From: Stutzerimonas xanthomarina
GTDB lineage: Bacteria; Pseudomonadota; Gammaproteobacteria; Pseudomonadales; Pseudomonadaceae
Direction: 5' to 3'
DNA: 64,000 nucleotides
Assembly: GCF_003935375.1 (NCBI RefSeq)
Contig: NZ_RHQM01000011.1
Coordinates: forward strand, 62,001-126,000
Positions 57,194-64,000 of this stretch are shown piece by piece. Made by a program: the position numbers and the translations under genes. The first letter of the stretch is position 1. Every line of letters begins with the position of its first letter. Below the pieces are notes generated by a model, which saw only the letters and a list, made by a program, of their open reading frames with translations, was not told the origin of the DNA and did not search any database.

Positions 57194-57763
57194 CTACTGC
57201 TGCCAGTCGCAGAAACAGGCCACCGCCAGCGAATGGGTGGCGCGCACCTTGCGCCCGGCCAGCACGGCATCAAGGATAGGCTCGACGAAGCTGTTGTCCG
57301 AACTGCACACCGCACCTTCGCTGTAGGGGCCGATATAGACCAGCTCCCCGCTTTGATCCCAGATGCCGACAGCGGGGCTGGCCGGTAGTTGCTCGGAGCC
57401 GGGCGGGGCACTCAGCGGTTTCAGCGCTGCCAGCGGCTGCGGCAAGCGGCCCTTGCTGCCCGGCTTGCGTACTTCGTAGAAGTCCACGGGTTGTCCGGCA
57501 AAGCGCTTGAGCAGTTCTTCCAGGTGCTGCTGATTGCCGACGTTGCACGGGCATCCCGGGTCCCAGAAATGCACGAAGCGCACTGGTCCCGGACCCTGCA
57601 GCTCGGCCGGCAGGCGAAGGGCGTCGCCGGAGAACAGCTCGGCGCGCTCGCCGTCGAAGGTGCGCAGGTAGCGCGCCTCGAACCACCAGAACGCAGCCAG
57701 CATGGCGCCGCCCCAGAGCAGGGCGATCAGTGCGGCGATCAGGTATTTGCGACGAGCGCTCAT
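57194..57763 (-). CDS. DUF6436 thioredoxin-like membrane-anchored protein
   Basis: 189-residue protein with one N-terminal membrane helix (about residues 7-27) and a periplasmic thioredoxin-fold domain. VHFWDPGCPCNVGNQQHL replaces the usual CxxC by a CPC motif; further cysteines are in GAVCSSDNS and the C-terminal ACFCDWQ. This fits the DUF6436 family, whose role is undefined. It is transcribed toward the TonB receptor operon but separated by 115 bp and the Fur box. Confidence 0.75.
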   Translation of the reverse strand: MSARRKYLIAALIALLWGGAMLAAFWWFEARYLRTFDGERAELFSGDALRLPAELQGPGPVRFVHFWDPGCPCNVGNQQHLEELLKRFAGQPVDFYEVRKPGSKGRLPQPLAALKPLSAPPGSEQLPASPAVGIWDQSGELVYIGPYSEGAVCSSDNSFVEPILDAVLAGRKVRATHSLAVACFCDWQQ

Positions 57764-57847
57764 GGCGGGCTCCGATGTGGGTGCGCAAGCTTGCCATGGG
57801 GCGGCGCAGAGCTGAATATCCCAGATCAACGCAATCGAAGAATTTCC

Positions 57848-58786
57848 ATGCCCTCGCGTATCGATCCCGAGCGCCTGCGTAACAGCCTGCCCGCACTGTC
57901 CGAGGCGGTCGTCGCAAGCGCCGAAACTCTCCATTACCAGAGCTATTACGGGCTCGATCTGCCGCATCGCACGCAGGTCCAGCGCCGCCTGGGACGCTTT
58001 CGCGTGCACGACTACGATGTTGTCGCCCAGGCCTGGTGGCCCGAGCAGCCGCACGCCAGCCTGCTGATTCTGCACGGCTACTACGACCACATGGGCCTGT
58101 ATCGCCATGTGGTCGACTGGGGACTGGAGATGGGGTTCGCCGTGCTCGCATGCGACCTGCCGGGCCATGGGCTGTCCAGCGGCCCCCGGGCGAGCATCAA
58201 CGAGTTTGCCGAATACCAGGCGGTGCTGAGCGGTCTGTTCGAACAGGCACGCCAGCTCAATCTGCCGCGTCCCTGGCACCTACTTGGCCAGAGTACCGGC
58301 GGTGCCATCGCATTGGATCACCTGTTGCATCAGGCCGAAAACCCCGACCTGGGGCGCACCATCCTGCTGGCGCCGTTGGTTCGCCCGCGCGCCTGGCTGC
58401 GCTCGCGCATCAGCTACGAGTTGCTGCGGCGCTTCGTTCAGCAGATCCCACGAACGTTCAGCGAGAACTCCGGCGACCCGGCCTTCCTCGAGTTCGTCCA
58501 GAGCCAGGACCCGCTGCAACCGGATATCCTGCCCACGGCCTGGGTCGGGGCCCTGTCACGCTGGATTCCCCGTATCGAGGGTGCGGCTGACAGCAGGCAC
58601 GCGCCGTTGATCATTCAGGGCGAGGCGGACATGACCGTGGATTGGCAGTACAACCTGCCGATTCTGCAGCGCAAGTTCCCAAGTGCTGAGGTGCTGCGAC
58701 TGCCCGAGGCGCGCCACCATCTGGTGAACGAGCGCGAGGAATTGCGCCAGGCGTACTTCGACTTCCTGCGCGAGCGCCTCAGATAG
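57848..58786 (+). CDS. Alpha/beta hydrolase (lysophospholipase-like)
   Basis: 312-residue hydrolase of the serine aminopeptidase/PldB-like group. The oxyanion region is LILHGYYDHMG, the nucleophile elbow GQSTGG, and the acid and histidine are in QGEADMTVDW and EARHHLVNE. No signal peptide or membrane segment. Substrate probably an acylglycerol or lysophospholipid, by family only. Divergent from the DUF6436 gene; convergent with the DUF2059 gene, 5 bp apart. Confidence 0.87.
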   Translation: MPSRIDPERLRNSLPALSEAVVASAETLHYQSYYGLDLPHRTQVQRRLGRFRVHDYDVVAQAWWPEQPHASLLILHGYYDHMGLYRHVVDWGLEMGFAVLACDLPGHGLSSGPRASINEFAEYQAVLSGLFEQARQLNLPRPWHLLGQSTGGAIALDHLLHQAENPDLGRTILLAPLVRPRAWLRSRISYELLRRFVQQIPRTFSENSGDPAFLEFVQSQDPLQPDILPTAWVGALSRWIPRIEGAADSRHAPLIIQGEADMTVDWQYNLPILQRKFPSAEVLRLPEARHHLVNEREELRQAYFDFLRERLR

Positions 58787-58791
58787 CGGGA

Positions 58792-59556
58792 TCAGATGCC
58801 CTGCTGCGGCTCCAGCTCGGCGCCGCTCATGCCCACCGCCAGGCCGGCGCGTAGCGCCTGCAGCGCGGCCTGGTAATAGGCCTTGCCTTCGTCCGACTGG
58901 GCGAATGTCACATATTCCTCCAGTTCGGCATCGGACAGGTCGCGATAGACGTACAGCAGCGTGTTGTCGAGATCGGCCTCTATCTGCTCGATCATGCGTT
59001 GGCGCTGGCTGCTCAGCAGGCTCTGCGCCTGATTGCCACCGAGCAGGCCGGGAATCATCTGGCTGAGACTGTCGGCGGCGACGCCGGCCAGTGCCAGGCT
59101 GACTTCCGCGCCCGCTTCGCTGGCTGGCAGCGCCTGGGCCAGGTGGCGGATCAGCAGTTGTCGGTTGCTGCCGGCTTGCACCCGCGGCAGGCCGGCGGCG
59201 TGCTTGGCCAGCTGTTCGCGCCGTGCGGCGAGCACTTCGGCCGAGACGATCTTGCGTCCCAGGGTCGACTGGAAGAATTCCAGCGCCGGCTGCGGCTCGG
59301 CCAGGTTGCCGCGCAATGCCTGCTGTGCGCGCTGGTCGATGGCATGGGCGGCGAAGCGGCGGTTGCTGTTGGTCACCAGTGCCTGGAATACCGCCGGTGG
59401 CAGGGTGTCCTTGTAGCGTTGCTGGGCCGCGGTCAGGGCATCGCCGAAATTGGCGCGCTGTTCGGTCCAGCCGGCGGTTTCGTAGAGTTCCTGATAGGTG
59501 TCGGCGAAGCTGCTGAAGCTCAAGGTCAGCAGTACACAGGTCAAGAGGGCGCGCAT
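58792..59556 (-). CDS. DUF2059 exported protein
   Basis: 254-residue protein with a signal peptide (residues 1-18, SFSSFA then DTYQEL) and an all-helical mature region. The C-terminal YVYRDLSDAELEEYVTFAQS segment is the DUF2059 hallmark. Function unknown. Convergent with the hydrolase gene (5 bp apart) and divergent from the oxygenase gene. Confidence 0.85.
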   Translation of the reverse strand: MRALLTCVLLTLSFSSFADTYQELYETAGWTEQRANFGDALTAAQQRYKDTLPPAVFQALVTNSNRRFAAHAIDQRAQQALRGNLAEPQPALEFFQSTLGRKIVSAEVLAARREQLAKHAAGLPRVQAGSNRQLLIRHLAQALPASEAGAEVSLALAGVAADSLSQMIPGLLGGNQAQSLLSSQRQRMIEQIEADLDNTLLYVYRDLSDAELEEYVTFAQSDEGKAYYQAALQALRAGLAVGMSGAELEPQQGI

Positions 59557-59710
59557 GGAAGCTCCTGTCTGGCGGGCGGTTCATTTTCCGTGCGTCGACG
59601 CGTGCTTGTCGAGGCGCACGGTTACTGCTGCCATTTGGCGCAGCGACGCAGCTTGTAGCGGAGTCTCAACAGACCCTAGACTCCTGCGGTATCCCTTCGG
59701 AGTCACTTCC

Positions 59711-60319
59711 TTGCCGTTCTCTTCGATCATCGACGACCTGGCCGAGCGCGGCTGGTCGGTGCAGAGTTCTTTCCTTCCCAGTGATGTGACCCACAAGCTG
59801 GCCGACGAGTGCCGCAGGCGGGAAGCCGAGGGTGCGCTGGCACCGGCAGGGGTCGGCCGCGGCGAGGCGCAGGCGGTGCGCGAAGGCATTCGCAGCGACC
59901 ATATTCAGTGGCTCGAACCGGGCCAGTCTGCAGTCTGCGACGACTACCTCGAACTCATGGACGGCTTGCGCCAGCAGCTTAACCGCGAGTTGTTCCTCGG
60001 GCTGGAAGAGTTCGAGTGCCATTTCGCCTTCTACCCGCCGGGCGCCTTCTATCAGACGCACCTGGACCGCTTTCGCGATGACGACAGCCGCTCGGTGACC
60101 GCCGTGCTCTATCTGAATCCGGACTGGCAGCCCGGCCATGCCGGTGAGCTGCGCATGCACATGCCTGATGGATCGCATCTGGACGTGCCACCGCTGGCCG
60201 GCAATCTGGTGGTCTTTCTCTCCGGCGATTTCCCCCACGAAGTGCTGGTCACCCAGGCCGACCGTCTGTCGCTGACCGGCTGGTTCCGTCGGCGGCCGGC
60301 CGATGTGCTGGCGCTCTGA
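59711..60319 (+). CDS. 2-oxoglutarate/Fe(II)-dependent oxygenase
   Basis: 202-residue jelly-roll oxygenase of the prolyl-4-hydroxylase type. The iron triad is H117-x-D119 (YQTHLDRF) and H176 (FPHEVL). R185 (QADRLSLTGWF) binds 2-oxoglutarate. TTG at 59711 is the likely start: GGAG lies 9 nt upstream and the family begins here; no ATG or GTG fits. The physiological target is unknown; related proteins hydroxylate prolyl residues. Followed by a terminator shared with dctM. Confidence 0.85.
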   Translation: MPFSSIIDDLAERGWSVQSSFLPSDVTHKLADECRRREAEGALAPAGVGRGEAQAVREGIRSDHIQWLEPGQSAVCDDYLELMDGLRQQLNRELFLGLEEFECHFAFYPPGAFYQTHLDRFRDDDSRSVTAVLYLNPDWQPGHAGELRMHMPDGSHLDVPPLAGNLVVFLSGDFPHEVLVTQADRLSLTGWFRRRPADVLAL

Positions 60320-60346
60320 CGAGCCCACATCGACATTTGCGCAGAC

Positions 60347-60373
60347 GAAAAAAAGCCCGGCACAGGCCGGGCT
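60347..60373 (-). terminator. Terminator of dctPQM
   Basis: AGCCCGGC (60354-60361) and GCCGGGCT (60366-60373) form a perfect 8-bp stem with a 4-nt loop. On the minus strand it is followed by eight U. It lies 23 bp after the dctM stop and is convergent with the oxygenase gene. Confidence 0.93.
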
Positions 60374-60395
60374 AAAGGAAAGTAAGTGTTTCGGG

Positions 60396-61676
60396 CTACA
60401 TGCCCAGCATGTTCGGCAGCGCCAGGGAAATCGACGGCACGTAGGTGATGATCACCAGGAAGCTCAGCATCAGTGCCAGCCATGGCAGCACTGCGCGGAT
60501 CACCTGGGTCACCGGCATGCCCGTCACCGCGGAGGCGACGAACAGGTTCAACCCCACCGGTGGCGTTATCAATCCGATCTCCATGTTCACCACCATGATG
60601 ATGCCAAGGTGGATCGGGTCGATGCCCAGCTGTATGGCAATCGGGAACAGGATCGGCGCCAGGATCAGGATGATCGCCGACGGCTCCATGAAGGCGCCGG
60701 CCACCAGCAGCACGATGTTCACCACCAGCAGGAACATCCACGGCTGCAGACCTGCCTCGATGACCCAGGCAGTGATCGCCTGCGGAATCTGCTCGGTGGT
60801 CAGCACGTGGGCGAAGAGCATGGCGTTGGCGATGATGAACATCAGCATGATGCTCAGCTTGCCCGACTCCAGCAGTACCTTCGGGCATTCGCGCAGCTTG
60901 AGGTCCTTGTAGACGAAGATCGCCACGAAGGCCGAATACACCGCCGCGACCGCTGCCGCTTCGGTGGGCGTGAACATGCCCGAGTAGATGCCGCCGAGGA
61001 TGATCACCATCAGCAGCAGGCCCCAGACCGCCTTGCGCGCGGCGGACAGCCACTCGCGGAAGCTGGCGCGCGGCAGTGCCGGCAGGTTCTTCTTCACCGC
61101 GATGATGTAGATCGCCACCATCAGCGCCAGACCGAGCATGATGCCCGGAACGACACCGGCCATGAACAGCTTGCCGACCGAGGTCTCGGTAGCCGCGGCG
61201 TAGACCACCATGACCACCGACGGCGGGATCAGGATGCCCAGGGTACCAGCGTTACAGACGATGCCAGCGCCGAAGGCCTGCGGATAACCGGAGCGCACCA
61301 TGCCGGCGATGGCGATGGAACCCACCGCGGCCACGGTGGCTGGCGACGAGCCGGACAGCGCTGCGAAGAGCATGCACGCCAGCACCGCACCGATCGCCAG
61401 GCCGCCACGGATGTGGCCGACACAGGCGTTGGCGAAGTCGATCAGGCGACGCGCCACGCCGCCGGTGGTCATGAAGGCGCCGGCCAGGAGGAAGAACGGG
61501 ATCGCCAGCAGGGTGTAGTGCTCGGAGGTCTCGAACAGCTTGATCGCCAGCGAGCGCACCGAGTCCTGGCTGAAGATCATGATGGTCAGCGAACCGGCCA
61601 GACCGAGGGATACGGCCACCGGCACGCCGATGAACATCAGCACGAAGAGGGCGACGAACAGGAACAGGATGGTCAT
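60396..61676 (-). CDS. dctM: TRAP dicarboxylate transporter, large permease subunit
   Basis: 426-residue DctM-family membrane protein with about twelve hydrophobic segments. It carries GSSPATVAAVGSI and ITPPVGLNLFVASAV, the two pseudo-repeat substrate and Na+ site segments. It catalyses Na+-driven uptake of C4-dicarboxylates handed over by DctP. Its start shares one base with the dctQ stop. Last gene of dctPQM. Confidence 0.95.
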   Translation of the reverse strand: MTILFLFVALFVLMFIGVPVAVSLGLAGSLTIMIFSQDSVRSLAIKLFETSEHYTLLAIPFFLLAGAFMTTGGVARRLIDFANACVGHIRGGLAIGAVLACMLFAALSGSSPATVAAVGSIAIAGMVRSGYPQAFGAGIVCNAGTLGILIPPSVVMVVYAAATETSVGKLFMAGVVPGIMLGLALMVAIYIIAVKKNLPALPRASFREWLSAARKAVWGLLLMVIILGGIYSGMFTPTEAAAVAAVYSAFVAIFVYKDLKLRECPKVLLESGKLSIMLMFIIANAMLFAHVLTTEQIPQAITAWVIEAGLQPWMFLLVVNIVLLVAGAFMEPSAIILILAPILFPIAIQLGIDPIHLGIIMVVNMEIGLITPPVGLNLFVASAVTGMPVTQVIRAVLPWLALMLSFLVIITYVPSISLALPNMLGM

Positions 61677-62302
61677 TACTTGGGCTCCTCTTCGCCGTGC
61701 TTGAGCGCATCGGCCGCTTCATCAGCGAGGCCGAGGCCGGTCTGCTCGTTGCGCAGGATACGCACGAAGATTTCGGCGAAACGGATGAACACCATGGCGA
61801 AGCCGAACGGCACGATCATGCCGATGTGCCACTGCTTGACGCCGACATGGCCTAGGTCTTCCGCGCCGATGTTGGCAACGAACAGCGCCTGGATCCACTC
61901 GAAGCTGGCCACGGTCAGCAGACCGGCGTAACCCAGGCAGAGCAGGCAGGCGATGATGCCGATGACGCGCTGGATGTGTCGCGGCGCCAGCTTCACCAGT
62001 GCATCGACGCCGATGTGGCCGGCGGTGCGCACGCCATAGGCGAGGCCGGAGAAGATCAGCCAGGCGAACAGCGCCTTGGTCAGCGCGGTGCTCCAGGTCA
62101 TGGACTGGGCCAGGCCGATGATGAAGTCACCGATGGCGAACCAGAAGTCGGCGCTTCCCTCGAACCGGTCGCCCAGGTCGTAGAAAAGTGTGTAGAGGTT
62201 GTTGAGGATCACGTAGACGAAGGTCACCAGTGTCATGGCGGCCAACAGAAAGGCGATGAAACCTTCCTCGAAGTGGTCCCAGACGCGCCAGAGGGCGTTC
62301 AT
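61676..62302 (-). CDS. dctQ: TRAP dicarboxylate transporter, small permease subunit
   Basis: 208-residue four-helix membrane protein (hydrophobic segments at about 15-40, 60-100, 110-130 and 145-165). The WSTALTKALFAWLIFSGLAYGVRT helix region is typical of DctQ. The ATG at 62302 is preferred because GGGAG lies 9 nt upstream; an ATG three codons earlier abuts it. 264 bp of leader separate it from dctP. Confidence 0.93.
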   Translation of the reverse strand: MNALWRVWDHFEEGFIAFLLAAMTLVTFVYVILNNLYTLFYDLGDRFEGSADFWFAIGDFIIGLAQSMTWSTALTKALFAWLIFSGLAYGVRTAGHIGVDALVKLAPRHIQRVIGIIACLLCLGYAGLLTVASFEWIQALFVANIGAEDLGHVGVKQWHIGMIVPFGFAMVFIRFAEIFVRILRNEQTGLGLADEAADALKHGEEEPK

Positions 62303-62537
62303 GGATGACATCTCCCGATGGACTGCTTGTTGTATCGAAGGCAGCACGGAGGTGCGCCGTGAACCAGCCGGGGCAGGCTGGGAGACAGAGCAATGAAAAA
62401 CTCTTGTTGTCGCCATCGAAGCGGCTGGGCCCGGGATCGCCTTGGCCTGACCTGTCTGCCCTTGGTGCGGGCTTCGTCTTCGCTAGCTGCTTTGTTTTTT
62501 CACTGAGCTGTCGGGTATCGCTGGGTGGTGCAGCAAA

Positions 62538-62556
62538 GGGGCGGGGTGTCCGCCCC
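62538..62556 (-). terminator. GC-rich hairpin between dctP and dctQ
   Basis: GGGGCGG (62538-62544) and CCGCCCC (62550-62556) form a 7-bp stem with a 5-nt loop, 11 bp after the dctP stop. No U tract, so it more likely tunes dctP versus dctQM amounts by partial termination or 3'-end protection than ends the operon. Confidence 0.55.
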
Positions 62557-62566
62557 CCGGCAAGGC

Positions 62567-63906
<1,340 letters not shown>

Positions 63907-64000
63907 CTAGTCGTTGTCATCGGGCGAGCTTCCGCCAGCATCGGTGAAACTCAGCCCATGCTTGCGCAGCTTGTCGTGCAGCGTCTTGCGCGGCAGGCCC
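63907..64000 (-). CDS. dctD: C4-dicarboxylate response regulator DctD, C-terminal fragment
   Basis: The last 30 codons of a minus-strand gene running off the right edge, ending at TAG (63907-63909). The peptide GLPRKTLHDKLRKHG is the recognition part of the Fis-type helix-turn-helix of DctD-class sigma-54 activators. Position next to dctPQM and the sigma-54 promoter supports DctD. Only the C-terminus is visible, so the receiver and AAA+ domains are inferred. Confidence 0.82.
   Translation of the reverse strand, partial: GLPRKTLHDKLRKHGLSFTDAGGSSPDDND

Noticed and set aside
60303..61931. Plus-strand 542-codon His/Gln/Asp-rich frame opposite dctM
   Set aside because: Produced by reading membrane-protein codons on the wrong strand; dctM is unmistakable.

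Overview
The window is G+C-rich chromosomal DNA from a Pseudomonas-type gammaproteobacterium, most likely the P. stutzeri (Stutzerimonas) group. The clearest evidence is a polyamine locus whose gene order (aguA-aguB-aguR, spuI, spuABCDEFGH) I recognise from P. aeruginosa PA0292-PA0304, with desA (PA0286-like) nearby. Pseudomonas-type zur-znuCB/znuA, metNIQ, kauB and dctPQM/dctD genes agree. The species assignment is inference. I found no rRNA, tRNA, insertion sequence, prophage or CRISPR array.

Layout. 1-4.0 kb: 3' part of prlC, a gamma-carbonic anhydrase, a VOC protein and a zinc alcohol dehydrogenase. 4.2-6.8 kb: metNIQ methionine importer (minus). 7.0-10.9 kb: katE and a DASS-family anion symporter. 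10.9-14.5 kb: zinc homeostasis, with zur-znuC-znuB-metallopeptidase as one minus-strand unit and znuA divergent. 14.6-17.6 kb: an omega-amino acid:pyruvate aminotransferase divergent from the aldehyde dehydrogenase kauB.

17.7-32.7 kb is the most unusual region: ten consecutive minus-strand genes, mostly with overlapping stops and starts. Three multi-domain histidine kinases are each followed by a single-domain response regulator. With them are an Hpt/receiver/GGDEF protein, a YaiO-like TPR/beta-barrel outer membrane protein, a membrane-anchored HEAT-repeat protein and a processive family-2 glycosyltransferase. I read this as a candidate envelope or exopolysaccharide synthesis and export system under a phosphorelay and c-di-GMP control.

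33-37.2 kb: acyl-lipid desaturase desA, a PAS-GGDEF diguanylate cyclase and three secreted or lipoprotein hypotheticals. 37.2-51.1 kb: the agu/spu polyamine locus. Agmatine goes through N-carbamoylputrescine to putrescine. Putrescine and spermidine enter through SpuDEFGH, and gamma-glutamylation and transamination enzymes feed KauB-type aldehyde oxidation. 51.2-57.2 kb: a five-gene, end-to-end overlapping operon with a Fur-box-like palindrome upstream: TonB-dependent receptor, ABC binding protein, permease, ATPase and NnrS. Its substrate is unknown, and it is the second strong candidate for an undescribed system. 57.2-60.3 kb: a DUF6436 thioredoxin-like protein, an alpha/beta hydrolase, a DUF2059 protein and a 2OG-Fe(II) oxygenase. 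60.4-64 kb: dctPQM TRAP transporter with a good sigma-54 promoter match and the C-terminal end of its likely activator dctD at the window edge.

Dispersed features include three copies of a small intergenic inverted repeat (CGTAGGGTGGAT ends), several hairpin terminators, a possible Zur box and a 9-bp coding repeat in znuA. Many very long open frames antisense to real genes are side effects of high G+C and were rejected.
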